Positions 25,520 through 34,672 are shown, counted from the first letter of the stretch. The stretch is 64,000 nucleotides of DNA from Endozoicomonas gorgoniicola (GCF_025562715.2 NZ_JAPFCC010000001.1:1444501-1508500), one strand, 5' to 3'. A program made the numbers and translations. Notes: a model not told the origin generated them from the letters alone.

Positions 25520-25549
25520 GAGCGAGAAATGTACTTTTCTCGCTCTTTT
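25520..25549 (+). terminator. Intrinsic terminator of ppiA
   Basis: GAGCGAGAAA pairs exactly with TTTCTCGCTC, followed by TTTT. It lies just after a 16-bp tandem duplication (25486-25517) that spans the ppiA stop codon. Confidence 0.8.
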
Positions 25550-25627
25550 GAATAAGAAAAAACTGTCTTGGAGTCTCGCCCCGAAATTTTTTATACTCCC
25601 GCCTGTTTAAAAACAAACGTTCTAACT

Positions 25628-26950
25628 ATGAGAAATTCCATGTTTCGATTTATGAAACATATCGGCTGTTTGTGTCTGTTCATTGCCCTTTCAGGCTGCG
25701 ATCAGCAGGAAAATGTTCAGATGCCTGTCTTTGATCTCGTCGATCAGCACAAAATGATGGCGCTGGTCAATGAGCATAACTGGACGCTGGTCGATGTGCG
25801 CTCCAGTGACTGGTTCAATGGCTGGCCGTCTGATAATACCGGGGTAGGAGGCCACATTCCCGGAGCCCGTAATTTTGATCTTAACTGGTTGCTGAATGAA
25901 AGCCATGAGCTGAATAAAGTGACTGAAAGGCTGTTCCAGAGTAAAAGGATGCGCAAAGCGCCGGGGATTGTTATCTATGGCTCTGATCAGTATGAGGCGC
26001 AAATTCTGGCAGACTGGCTGGTGGCTGAACAGGGGTTTGAAAACTCAGACATTCGCATTTTCCCTTTTGGTTTTTCAGGGTGGCTCAAATCCGGTGGTGA
26101 TGTTGAAACCATGCCATCCTATACCCGTCTGGTGCCGCCTGTCTGGCTTGAAAAACAGATGCAGAAGCCTCAGCCACCAGTGATTCTGGATGTTTCTTAC
26201 GGTTCAGGCATTCGATACCGCCTGACCCATATTCCGCAGGCTGTTCATGTTGATACGTCATGGATTGAATCCAGGCCTCTGTGGAATGTGGTTCCTGAAA
26301 ATGAACTTCAACAGACGTTAAAGCATCTTGGCATCTCGCAGAATAAGCAAGTCGTCGTTTATGGCCAGGATATGACCGCCGCTGCAAGAATGGTCAGTGT
26401 GTTGGATGCCATGGGCGTAAACGATGTACGACTCCTTAACGGAGGTTTAAAAGCCTGGATTGAACAGGACAATGCTGTCCAGTCTGGCTGGGTGACACCT
26501 GAGCCAGTCGAAACATTTGGAGCTGCGGAATTCAAAGATGTGTGGGTGGATACAGAAAGAGTGAAAGCAATTCTGAATAATGACTCTGAACATCTGATTA
26601 GCGTTCGTTCATGGCGTGAGTTTACGGGGGAAAACAGCGGATACAGCTATATCAACGCTAAAGGGCGTATCCCCGGTGCTGTATGGGGGCATTCGGGAAC
26701 CGATCCCTACAGTATGCAGGATTATATTAATCCGGATGGCACCTTAAGAGAGATTCGGGACATTGCCGCTTACTGGCAGCAACTATCTCCAACAGAAGAG
26801 ACTGTTATGGCGTTCTACTGTGGCACAGGCTGGCGAGCCAGTTTGTCCTGGTTTGCAGCCCGTTTGCTGGGGTATGAAAACGCCAGAATATACGATGGTG
26901 GCTGGATGGAATGGAGCAGCGACCCCCGTCGTCCAAGGGAAGCAGGTTAA
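25628..26950 (+). CDS. Lipoprotein with three rhodanese-like domains
   Basis: About 440 residues. After a lipoprotein signal (hydrophobic core then LSGC near residue 28) come three rhodanese folds: residues roughly 35-150 (LVDVRSSDWF, HIPGARNFD), 155-300 (ILDVSYGSG, HIPQAVHVD), and 310-440 with the only intact active-site loop, FYCGTGWRAS. Rhodaneses move sulfane sulfur; a triple-domain periplasmic lipoprotein probably handles thiosulfate or similar sulfur outside the cytoplasm. The upstream TTG at 25568 is rejected because the added residues precede the signal peptide; ATG 25640 is also possible. It lies 3 bp before tmcA. Confidence 0.85.
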   Translation: MRNSMFRFMKHIGCLCLFIALSGCDQQENVQMPVFDLVDQHKMMALVNEHNWTLVDVRSSDWFNGWPSDNTGVGGHIPGARNFDLNWLLNESHELNKVTERLFQSKRMRKAPGIVIYGSDQYEAQILADWLVAEQGFENSDIRIFPFGFSGWLKSGGDVETMPSYTRLVPPVWLEKQMQKPQPPVILDVSYGSGIRYRLTHIPQAVHVDTSWIESRPLWNVVPENELQQTLKHLGISQNKQVVVYGQDMTAAARMVSVLDAMGVNDVRLLNGGLKAWIEQDNAVQSGWVTPEPVETFGAAEFKDVWVDTERVKAILNNDSEHLISVRSWREFTGENSGYSYINAKGRIPGAVWGHSGTDPYSMQDYINPDGTLREIRDIAAYWQQLSPTEETVMAFYCGTGWRASLSWFAARLLGYENARIYDGGWMEWSSDPRRPREAG

Positions 26951-26953
26951 GCG

Positions 26954-29161
26954 GTGAAGGATTTATTGAAACAGCGGTTAAACCGACTGGCGCAGCAAAA
27001 CCATCGTGAGCTTATGGTGATCAGCGGTGAACAGGACTGGTGCCTGCGCACCGTTAACGCATTACTGCCATGCCTGCATGAAGAGCAGGGGCTCCGGCTG
27101 GGCCTCTGGTTGGGCAAAGGTGCGCCAGATACTGTTCCTGCTATTCAGGCTGGCAAAGCGACCAGCTGGTTAGGTCGGGAACGGCAGTTTGTGGTGTTTA
27201 ACGCCTGGTCCGGGTTTGATGTTGATGCTTTTGGTGCTATCAGTGGTGTCGTTAAAGGTGGTGGTGTGATGTTTCTGCTGGTTCCTGTTCTGGATCAGTG
27301 GAGCCTGCTGGAAGACCCAGAGCATCGTCGTATAACTGTCTATCCGGAAAATGAGAACCGGGTAACAGGAAGATATATCCAGCGCTTGGCCGGACTGTTG
27401 GCTAAATCCGAACACTGTAGCCTTATTCAGCAGAATAAAACACCGGTCTGGCAGGCATTACCCAACCCTGATATTGAGACAGAAACCCGGGATAGCTGTG
27501 GTTATTGTCAGACACAAGAACAGGCGCTGGCAGTTGAAGCCATTAAAAAGGTGGCAACAGGTCATCGCCGTCGTCCATTGGTGCTGACGGCAGATCGCGG
27601 GCGTGGAAAAAGCGCGGCGCTGGGTATTGCGGCGGCGCAGTTACTGAGCCATGGGTTAAACCGGATTGTGGTCACAGGACCTTCGCTGGCATCTACCGAA
27701 CAGGTGTTTCAACACGCTGATGAATGCCTTGGAAACGACAGTCTTTCCCCAGGTACGTTTTCCAGGGGTACGTTTTCCAGAGGAAGAGTGCAGTGGCAGG
27801 ACAAGTCGGTTCAGTTTATGGCACCTGACGAAATTGTCGGACACCCCGTTGACTGCGACCTGATGCTGGTGGATGAAGCGGCTGCGTTGCCAGTTCCTTT
27901 GCTTGAGTCCCTGCTACGACAACAGTCGCGTATTGTTTTTTCTTCGACGATCCACGGTTATGAAGGTACCGGACGTGGTTTTGCCATACGCTTTCGTAAA
28001 AAACTGGATGCTATAGCGCCAAAATGGCGAGCTTTGCATATAAAGCAGGCGATTCGCTGGGCAGACCATGACCCGCTGGAACAACTGGTTTTTTCCAGCC
28101 TGTTGCTGAATGCCAGACCAGCCGAAGATCATCAGGTTGAAGGCGCAACGGCTGAACAGTGTGAGTGGGTTCGCTTTGACCGTGACCAGTTAATGCACGA
28201 TGAGCCGATGGTCGCTCAGGCGTTTGGGCTGCTGGTGCTTGCCCACTATCGTACCCGGCCTTTTGACTTACGACATTTTTTAGATGGTCCGAATATAGAA
28301 GTTTATGGTCTTCTGTATCAGGGCTGTCTGACAGGAACGGTTCTGGCAGCAAGAGAGGGAGCGATTAACGCATCGATGCAGGAACCGGTCTGGCTCGGAC
28401 AACGGCGGGTGCGTGGGCATCTGATTCCCCAGTCATTGAGCAATCATGCCGGGATTCCGGAAGCGATCAGACAAAAAGGGTTACGAATCCTGAGGATTGC
28501 TGTTCATCCGGCAGTCCAGAGAAATGGACTGGGAGCCGATATGCTGAACCGTCTGGCACAATCTGCCAGTGACAAGGGGTTTGATTATCTTGGAACCAGT
28601 TTTGGTGCCACCTCCGGTCTGCTGAGTTTCTGGCAGAACAGTGGTTACCTGCCGGTACGAACCGGTTTGCAGAGAGAAGCGGCCAGTGGTTGTTATTCGC
28701 TGATGATGTTGCAGGCTCTTTCGGAGGCAGGCAGAGAACTGCTGGGGGAAGCCCGTTCCCGCTTTTACGACAACCTCCTGCTGCAGCTTCCCGAAAGCCT
28801 TAAAGTGATGGACACTGAACTGGTCAGGCAGTTGTTCAATGGTGCTGGTAACTTCATTTCAGCTGACCTGTCTGAACGAGACTGGCAGGATATTGCTTCA
28901 TTCAGTCACGGGCAGCGCCTGTTTGAAAGCTGTCTGCCTGCTATTCGGAAATTATTGTTGAATGGGCTGGTTTACCCTGATAGCTGCTCTAATAGCTGCT
29001 CTAATAGCTATGAACAGGCTTTGCAGGTATTGACGATGAAAGTGTTGCAACAGCAGAGCTGGAGTAGTCTGGCGCAGCATGAGGGGCTTGCCGGTAAAAA
29101 ACAGGTTCTGGCCCGTCTCCGAAGTTGTGTTGGAATGCTGGAAACCGCCTTGAAGCACTGA
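26954..29161 (+). CDS. tmcA: tRNA(Met) cytidine acetyltransferase
   Basis: Acetylates C34 of the elongator tRNA-Met anticodon using ATP and acetyl-CoA, securing AUG against AUA reading. The 735-residue protein has an N-terminal DUF1726-like domain, a RecD-like ATPase core (Walker A ADRGRGKS, K219; Walker B LMLVDEAAALP near 302), a GNAT domain with RIAVHPAVQRNGLGADML near 515-535, and a C-terminal tRNA-binding region. The start is a GTG at 26954. Two in-frame tandem duplications occur: 15 bp x 2 at 27752-27781 (GTFSR) and 12 bp x 2 at 28981-29004 (SCSN). Confidence 0.93.
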   Translation: MKDLLKQRLNRLAQQNHRELMVISGEQDWCLRTVNALLPCLHEEQGLRLGLWLGKGAPDTVPAIQAGKATSWLGRERQFVVFNAWSGFDVDAFGAISGVVKGGGVMFLLVPVLDQWSLLEDPEHRRITVYPENENRVTGRYIQRLAGLLAKSEHCSLIQQNKTPVWQALPNPDIETETRDSCGYCQTQEQALAVEAIKKVATGHRRRPLVLTADRGRGKSAALGIAAAQLLSHGLNRIVVTGPSLASTEQVFQHADECLGNDSLSPGTFSRGTFSRGRVQWQDKSVQFMAPDEIVGHPVDCDLMLVDEAAALPVPLLESLLRQQSRIVFSSTIHGYEGTGRGFAIRFRKKLDAIAPKWRALHIKQAIRWADHDPLEQLVFSSLLLNARPAEDHQVEGATAEQCEWVRFDRDQLMHDEPMVAQAFGLLVLAHYRTRPFDLRHFLDGPNIEVYGLLYQGCLTGTVLAAREGAINASMQEPVWLGQRRVRGHLIPQSLSNHAGIPEAIRQKGLRILRIAVHPAVQRNGLGADMLNRLAQSASDKGFDYLGTSFGATSGLLSFWQNSGYLPVRTGLQREAASGCYSLMMLQALSEAGRELLGEARSRFYDNLLLQLPESLKVMDTELVRQLFNGAGNFISADLSERDWQDIASFSHGQRLFESCLPAIRKLLLNGLVYPDSCSNSCSNSYEQALQVLTMKVLQQQSWSSLAQHEGLAGKKQVLARLRSCVGMLETALKH

Positions 29162-29189
29162 TTTATAGCACTGACTTGAAACGCCGATG

Positions 29190-29729
29190 TCAGCCGCCGT
29201 TCTTTTTATCCGAAACCGGACGTTTACTGGCGACTGAAGAGCTACTACTGTCGTATGCCTGATGGATGCGGTAGGTAATGGCACAGACATCATTGGGCAG
29301 GGATTTAAGAATGGCGTTTACGCCGCCAGCATTGCGGGTCCAGGTAAAGTCTCCCTGTTCCCGGATAACTTTCCATTCCGGGTTTTGTTCTTTAAAGGCT
29401 GAACAGCTGTTTTTAAAAGTGGTGTTGACGACGCTGTACGCCAGACAGCTGCGGCCAAATTTTATAAAGGTGGTGTTTTTCCAGACGCTATCCCGGTCAT
29501 TACCCCAGGTGGCCATGACATTAAAACTGCGGTCATTAAAATAGCCCGTAGAAGCTACGCCATTGCCGATTCTAGTCATATCACTAAACTCGGTTTCAAT
29601 GGCTGTATCACAGCGATTGAAACCCGCTTTATGGGCAAGGTCCAGTAAATCCGAGTCTGTGGCAAATAACGGCGTGGCATATAAAGGAAGAGTGGAAAAC
29701 AGCAAGCCGATCAAACCTGTCCTTGACAT
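29190..29729 (-). CDS. Exported hypothetical protein, 179 aa
   Basis: An N-terminal signal peptide (GLIGLLFSTLPLYATPLFA, cleavage after FA near residue 24) precedes a small domain with four to five Cys (NRCDTAIE, RSCLAYSV, KNSCSAF, NDVCAITY) that may form disulfides. The pattern of tryptophans and a final polar tail (Ser-rich, then SKRPVSDKKNGG) resembles uncharacterised periplasmic proteins of marine gammaproteobacteria. Function unknown. It converges on tmcA with a 28-bp gap. Confidence 0.7.
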   Translation of the reverse strand: MSRTGLIGLLFSTLPLYATPLFATDSDLLDLAHKAGFNRCDTAIETEFSDMTRIGNGVASTGYFNDRSFNVMATWGNDRDSVWKNTTFIKFGRSCLAYSVVNTTFKNSCSAFKEQNPEWKVIREQGDFTWTRNAGGVNAILKSLPNDVCAITYRIHQAYDSSSSSVASKRPVSDKKNGG

Positions 29730-29874
29730 CGGTGTGTCCTCTGTCGTTTTCGTCAGCGTATCAAGTCAATAAAAAAGCTTCAATGAAGCGGATAGAAAAT
29801 TCCTATTGTGACACTGGTGTCAATCATCATATAGTTCGTTCAGAGAATAAGATTCATGTATCAGGAGTTACTCA

Positions 29875-30123
29875 ATGAATCGCTTTACCGTATTTGGTCG
29901 CCCTGGCTGTGGTTTCTGTGTTCGTGCTAAACAGTTGCTCGAAGATAAACAGCTGCCCTTCCGTTATATTGACATTCATGCCGAGGGGATCAGCAAGGCT
30001 GATCTGGAAAAAACCGTTGGCAAGCCGGTTGAAACCGTTCCGCAGATTTTTCATGGTCAGAAGTATATTGGCGGCTGTACCGATCTGGAAGCGTACCTGA
30101 GAGATGAGCTGGTTGATGCCTGA
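29875..30123 (+). CDS. grxA: Glutaredoxin, GrxA class
   Basis: An 82-residue thiol-disulfide oxidoreductase reduced by glutathione. The active site is CGFC (C12 to C15) rather than the usual CPYC. The GrxA-class blocks ADLEKTVGKPVETVPQIF and GGCTDLEAYL bind glutathione. The start ATG at 29875 has an AGGAG-like site near 29862. The Pro-to-Gly and Tyr-to-Phe changes in the active site should shift redox potential, but family membership is clear. Confidence 0.92.
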   Translation: MNRFTVFGRPGCGFCVRAKQLLEDKQLPFRYIDIHAEGISKADLEKTVGKPVETVPQIFHGQKYIGGCTDLEAYLRDELVDA

Positions 30124-30145
30124 AGGGCGTTAAATCCCTTCGGTC

Positions 30146-31045
30146 TCAGGCGTAGCGATAAATACGCGACACAGGATTATCACTGATCCGCACCAGTCGC
30201 GCATCGCTGCGCTGTAAACGCTCCTGTCGTGTCATCGGGTCAAACGGTTTGATGGGTTTGAAGTCCGGCAGAGGTTGTCCTTTCTCCAGCTGTACAAAGA
30301 CCGGGATGGGCGTATTGATCTGCCCCGGAAACTGTTTTTTTGACTCAGGGTTCATCTGTCGCTCAGCTTCAATCGTGTCTGGCCACTTCAGGTTTGCCCG
30401 CAGGTGAGGTGCCAGCAGTCGTTTAATCACCACAATTTCCGAACCGGGCAACTGCTCCAGTAATGTGATGTCGCGCTCAATGGCAGCGGATGCCATATAT
30501 TTCTTACGCAGGTGTTCGATGGCTTCTACCGATGTTAAACGAACGGTGCCACTGTGATTAGCAGCCCAGCTGAAACTGATGCGTCTGGGGGGCTGCTGAA
30601 ACAGTTTCAGTTGCCGGTAACTCTGCACAAAATGAATATGCTGAATTTGCAGTCCTCCCAGCATTCCGTCCCTTAACTGATCAGATGTCTCTTCAATGGC
30701 TGCAATATCATCGCCGTAAAGCTTACGGTATTCCCCCATCGCAGCCTTGAACCGGTCTTTTGCCTGGTTCAGTTGTTGCCCCTGAACAAGCGATCTGGCT
30801 GAAATACCAATAACGCCGGGAAGACGAGCCGTTTCCTGTTTGTTTTGTTCCGAACTGTAGGTCAGACGGGTAGTGACACTGGCAGCCAGTGTCCGGTCAT
30901 TCAGAGCGTCAGTGTCGTCTTCCTGCATGACCCAGGCGGGCAGGTCGTGATCATTTAACACGGCTTCACGGAACTGACGATTGATATCAACCAGTTCGAT
31001 CAGGGTATCTCTGACCGCCATCCGGGCGGCTGTTTTTCTACTCAT
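30146..31045 (-). CDS. tus: Replication terminus site-binding protein (Tus-like)
   Basis: A 299-residue protein whose landmarks match Tus, though overall divergence is large: RLPGVIGIS (74-82, E. coli RLPGVLCY), FSWAANHSG (158-166, E. coli FGWANKHI), a basic KxIKR-like stretch and a C-terminal strand region. Tus binds Ter sites and blocks the replicative helicase in one orientation. Its start overlaps the pdxH stop by 4 bp, so the two are translationally coupled. No clear Ter consensus was found near the gene. Confidence 0.8.
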   Translation of the reverse strand: MSRKTAARMAVRDTLIELVDINRQFREAVLNDHDLPAWVMQEDDTDALNDRTLAASVTTRLTYSSEQNKQETARLPGVIGISARSLVQGQQLNQAKDRFKAAMGEYRKLYGDDIAAIEETSDQLRDGMLGGLQIQHIHFVQSYRQLKLFQQPPRRISFSWAANHSGTVRLTSVEAIEHLRKKYMASAAIERDITLLEQLPGSEIVVIKRLLAPHLRANLKWPDTIEAERQMNPESKKQFPGQINTPIPVFVQLEKGQPLPDFKPIKPFDPMTRQERLQRSDARLVRISDNPVSRIYRYA

Positions 31046-31680
31046 GGTGCCAGCCTTTCAATGCTCCACCGGGTGTCGTTTGTACGGGTATACTGAAAAC
31101 GGTCATGCAGGCGATTGGGCCGTCCCTGCCAGAACTCAATCGTTTGCGGCACCACCCGGTAACCGCCCCAGAAGTCAGGCAGAGGTACTTTTCCTTCTTT
31201 GAACTTGCGCTTCATTTCATCCAGTTTCAGTTCCAGCATCTTGCGACCCGTAATGACCGAACTCTGATGGGAAACCCAGGCACCCAGCTGACTGCCGTGG
31301 GGGCGGCTGGTGAAATACTTCAGGGATTCAGCCGTGGATATTTTTTCTGCTGTTCCCTTAATAATGACCTGACGTTCGAGCGTGACCCAGGGGAACATCA
31401 GGGCAACGTGAGGGTTTTCGGAAATCTCCCGGGATTTGTTGCTGGAATAATTGGTAAAGAAAACAAATCCCGATTGATCAAAGTATTTCAACAGAACGGT
31501 TCGCAGACTGGGAACACCGTCTGCTGTGGCAGTGGCAATACTCATGGCATTAGGTTCCGGCAACTGTGCTTCCTGCGCCTGCTGAAACCAAAGGGTGAAC
31601 TGTTCCACCGGATCGGTATTCAGGTCTTCTTTGGTGAGGCCTGCCTGAGTGTAATTCTCTCGAAGGTTACTGATATCCAT
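31042..31680 (-). CDS. pdxH: Pyridoxine/pyridoxamine 5'-phosphate oxidase
   Basis: FMN enzyme that makes pyridoxal phosphate. The 212-residue protein shows the family order: RENYTQAGL near the start, AMSIATATADGVPSLRTVLLK (FMN binding), GFVFFTNYSSNKS, WVSHQSS and the C-terminal WGGYRVVPQTIEFWQG, with R residues in RLHDR. E. coli PdxH is 218 residues. The ATG at 31680 gives the conserved N-terminus; a longer frame to 31860 adds unrelated sequence. It is followed by tus in an overlapping pair. Confidence 0.95.
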   Translation of the reverse strand: MDISNLRENYTQAGLTKEDLNTDPVEQFTLWFQQAQEAQLPEPNAMSIATATADGVPSLRTVLLKYFDQSGFVFFTNYSSNKSREISENPHVALMFPWVTLERQVIIKGTAEKISTAESLKYFTSRPHGSQLGAWVSHQSSVITGRKMLELKLDEMKRKFKEGKVPLPDFWGGYRVVPQTIEFWQGRPNRLHDRFQYTRTNDTRWSIERLAP

Positions 31681-31795
31681 GTTCGTACTTCTGTGAGGAT
31701 TTTGAGGGATTGCATTAATGGAATTGTATAACAGGTGCCGGGTACATGAAATGCTCTGTCTGTGACGCGATACGATAGAAAAGACAGCAAGCACT

Positions 31796-33070
31796 CTACT
31801 GAAAAAGACCGATCTGTTGACCTTTGGGAACTCTGAGTGACGAAAAACGATCCTTTTCAAATAACAGAATGATCAGGGACCCTCCGTAAGCGAAATGACC
31901 TAACTTATCGCCTTTTTTAACCGGCACCGAAGTTTTGCTACTGATGTCTTTATATTTTTTCTCAAAAACAACCGAACCGACCGTGTTTAAGCCAACTGGC
32001 ACCATGGCGACATAACCAAAATCCTGTGTTTTGATGACGAAGTAACCGTGAATGAAATGCTCAAAAACGCTGAAGTCGGCGAAATATCCCGCACTGCCTT
32101 TGTTAAACAGGGTTGGAGTATCCTCCATGCCAAAATACTGCTGGGAAACCTTCTCTTTTGACTCCTGCACTTCCCCGGATACTGGCGCATGATAATGGTG
32201 GTAAGTTGTTGGCAGCAAGATACACGAAACAGCAGTACCACCAACAAAACGGTCGGAAAATTGTGAATGATTCAACAGCTCCATGACGTTAAGTTGCGCA
32301 TGCCCCTTCAGTGGTATTTTAGCGTCAGTCGTCAAATCGGAATTGATGATATTTAACACACAGTCAGTCGGCGCAACAACGACAGTATCATCATCGATTG
32401 CTGCAACAGGCCGAACCCCGGGCTTAAGATTGCGGGTAAAAAATTCATTAAAGGATTGAAAACCACCTTGTGGGACCACAAAGTCTTCCATATGCACAGA
32501 CGGCTCCTTCAACCATTTCTCTACACCGTGCGCCGAGGCTTTGCTGTCCAGAAATTTGCCGCGTTCAACGACGAAATTTTTTGTCCAGCTCAAACCCGGC
32601 TCCTTCCTGACAATGCTCAGGCCATAGGGGTTTTTGTAGTAAAACCAGCGAAAACCTCTGATATACTCAAGGCCGTCGTTTATCCCGGGAAGAAAGTAAA
32701 ACCAGTCGTTGAAGTAAGTGTACAGATCCTCCATGCTTTTCCCTTGCCAGGGGTTAGGGGTGCCATCCGGTTTCGGCTGCAAATTCCGGAATGCCAGATC
32801 CATATTCTCACGAAAAGCTTTGTCTGTATTATACAAATTCTTTAACTGCTTAACGGGCTCTGTGTCGTGCTGATCATCCACTGCGCTGTATACCGACGTC
32901 GTTAAAACAAGGCTTGTTAAAACGCCTGAAACTATTCCCCGTCTAAAGGCAGAAGCACAGTGGCTTCTGCCTTTACTGCACTTACCTTTCCCAGTAAGTC
33001 TCTTCCAGAGAGTCTTCACGCTCAGGCAAAGCCCGTGACAGGCGTGGAGAACTTTGCGCCAGCACTTCAT
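31796..33070 (-). CDS. Exported phosphatidylserine decarboxylase-like protein
   Basis: The C-terminal 330 residues match the phosphatidylserine decarboxylase family: SFNEFFTRNLKPGVRP, VVVAPTDCVLN, LLPTTYHHYHAPVSG (a conserved His motif), VPVGLNTVGSV, and the self-cleavage region AYGGSLIILLF, where GGS replaces the LGS(T) of typical bacterial enzymes. That GGS form is found in the second PSD group. The N-terminal 70 residues end in a signal-like core (GIVSGVLTSLVLTTSVYSA), so the enzyme may act in the periplasm. Start is uncertain: ATG 33070, ATG 33088 and GTG 33019 all overlap the 3' end of gsk and a hairpin at 32944. Confidence 0.8.
   Translation of the reverse strand: MKCWRKVLHACHGLCLSVKTLWKRLTGKGKCSKGRSHCASAFRRGIVSGVLTSLVLTTSVYSAVDDQHDTEPVKQLKNLYNTDKAFRENMDLAFRNLQPKPDGTPNPWQGKSMEDLYTYFNDWFYFLPGINDGLEYIRGFRWFYYKNPYGLSIVRKEPGLSWTKNFVVERGKFLDSKASAHGVEKWLKEPSVHMEDFVVPQGGFQSFNEFFTRNLKPGVRPVAAIDDDTVVVAPTDCVLNIINSDLTTDAKIPLKGHAQLNVMELLNHSQFSDRFVGGTAVSCILLPTTYHHYHAPVSGEVQESKEKVSQQYFGMEDTPTLFNKGSAGYFADFSVFEHFIHGYFVIKTQDFGYVAMVPVGLNTVGSVVFEKKYKDISSKTSVPVKKGDKLGHFAYGGSLIILLFEKDRFSSLRVPKGQQIGLFQ
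32944..32975 (-). terminator. 13-bp perfect hairpin at the gsk 3' end
   Basis: AAAGGCAGAAGC pairs exactly with GCTTCTGCCTTT around a 6-base loop just after the gsk stop (32982). Read from gsk it could stop transcription, yet it also lies inside the open N-terminal region of the next gene, whose start is thus uncertain. The T run is only three bases. Confidence 0.55.
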
Positions 33071-34280
33071 AGCTGACCCGGTTCGCATATTTGCAGACCT
33101 GGGAGAATGATGAATAGGTCAGCCATGGTCGTTCGTGTTTGCCAGAGGTCGGCAGGACTTCACGATGGAAATGGTTGGCTGCAATATCATGAATCACCGC
33201 CGACAAAGCACCATCACCAGCACCATTGGTATTCCTGATTTTTTCCGGTCCACCCATATAAGGGCTGATGTGGGAGTAGATTTTCATTGGTTCATCACAA
33301 TCCACACGACGCAGAGGGCGGCTGAATTCGAAGCGGTTGAAATCACTGATCCCGGCAGAACGGATAGGGTTGTCGGTTTCCCGTGCCAGAGCCGTTTCGG
33401 TGTAGCCACAAAGATAAAGCCCTTCAGGGCCGGCAGTCAGCAACGTCATATCGGCAAGTTCCAGAATGGCTTCGCAGGCCAGTAACGGGTCGGTTTGCCC
33501 GGTCAGAGCCTGAGCTTCTTCCTCATTCATGGCGACCAGGGTGACATGGTCACGGATAAATTGCTTCAGTGGTTCACGGATATTTTCAACCAGCATATTG
33601 GTACCCAGGGTAAGCGCCACAGGAATACCATGGTCGCTGGCAATCTTCGCGGCTTTCAGGGTGGCATGATAAATCGGCAGACTCTCGTCGCCCAGGGTAT
33701 AGGCACACAGAACCAGAGCCGAACTTCCGGTAATCACCTGTTCCGGAATAAACGTATGACTCAGGTCGTTCATTGAGCCGGGGCTGATGGCAAAGGTGCG
33801 CTCTCCGTCTGGCGTAATCAGTGTGTAGCATCGTCCGATGGCGCCTTCTACCGGTTGCAGATAGGCCATATCGACTTTACTGCTGGTATTGCACAAATAC
33901 CCGTAGGCATAGTCGCCAACCCGGATATTCTGGCTCATGACCCCAAACTGAACGGAACGGTCGTCGGCAAGAATTGAGTAGTTATGCAGAGTGTTGCCAA
34001 TGGTTCCACCCGCATACTGGTTATCAATGGTGCCAGATTGTTGCAGGAAGCTGTACAGACGGTTGGCAGTATCATTATCAACCCATTGTGAAGCCGCTTT
34101 GGTCAGACCAAAGTCAGCAAAAACTGAGTCGTCTACATGAGCATAGATGTCAACCATGTTCTGGTCGATGCCACAGATGTAGGTATTAACGTGTCCGAAA
34201 GTGGTACTCTCACGGTCAAAGCGGTTATCGGCGTTGACAGGAAAATAGTGTTTGATTTTGCGACGGCCAGGAAACTTCAT
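32982..34280 (-). CDS. gsk: Inosine-guanosine kinase
   Basis: PfkB-family nucleoside kinase in purine salvage, 432 residues (E. coli Gsk 434). Matching blocks: MKFPGRRKIKHYFPV at the start, AGGTIGNTLHNYSILADDRSV, GVMSQNIRVG, IGRCYTLITPDGERTFAISPG, LTLGTNMLVE, the anion-hole motif NTNGAGDGAL with the catalytic Asp, and SRALPEREDSLEETYWER at the end. The ATG at 34280 gives the family start; the ATG at 34298 adds six unrelated residues. Confidence 0.95.
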   Translation of the reverse strand: MKFPGRRKIKHYFPVNADNRFDRESTTFGHVNTYICGIDQNMVDIYAHVDDSVFADFGLTKAASQWVDNDTANRLYSFLQQSGTIDNQYAGGTIGNTLHNYSILADDRSVQFGVMSQNIRVGDYAYGYLCNTSSKVDMAYLQPVEGAIGRCYTLITPDGERTFAISPGSMNDLSHTFIPEQVITGSSALVLCAYTLGDESLPIYHATLKAAKIASDHGIPVALTLGTNMLVENIREPLKQFIRDHVTLVAMNEEEAQALTGQTDPLLACEAILELADMTLLTAGPEGLYLCGYTETALARETDNPIRSAGISDFNRFEFSRPLRRVDCDEPMKIYSHISPYMGGPEKIRNTNGAGDGALSAVIHDIAANHFHREVLPTSGKHERPWLTYSSFSQVCKYANRVSYEVLAQSSPRLSRALPEREDSLEETYWER

Positions 34281-34329
34281 AAAGGTGGGATAAAACAACT
34301 GTAAAGAAGAGTGCGCGGATTATTCATTA

Positions 34330-34672
34330 AAAATTGTACAAATTCCAGCCATTCTTACCGAAGTGGGGCAATTTCGGGAAATCTTTGAAGCGGCCGATGA
34401 TCTGGATCAGGCTATTGAACAGGCTAACCGTTTGCCGTTTGCCGTTTGCCTTTCAGGCGGCAGTGTTCTCTGATCATCAGCCAACGATTCTGCGCGCCTA
34501 TAAACGACTGGATGCTTCGGCGGTCATGGTGAACCAGCATACTGCCTTTCGCAGCGATGGTATGCCGTTTGCCGGTTTAAAGCAGTCAGGTCTGGGCGTG
34601 GGCGGCATTCATCATGCCTTCAGGGAGTTGCAGGTGGAAAAAATGATGGTGATCCATAGCCCGGAACTTTAA
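34330..34672 (+). pseudogene. Aldehyde dehydrogenase C-terminal relic with a repeat-induced frameshift
   Basis: Two forward frames together encode an ALDH C-terminus. The first part reads ILTEVGQFREIFEAADDLDQ and on to ANRLPF; after 34448 the next frame continues FQAAVFSDHQP, ASAVMVNQHTAFRSDGMPFA and GLKQSGLGVGG. The switch coincides with CCGTTTG repeated three times at 34428-34448; with two copies the reading frame is continuous (NRLPFAFQAAVFS). The first three quarters of the gene, including the catalytic Cys, are absent. It lies in the promoter-side spacer of gsk. Confidence 0.75.
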
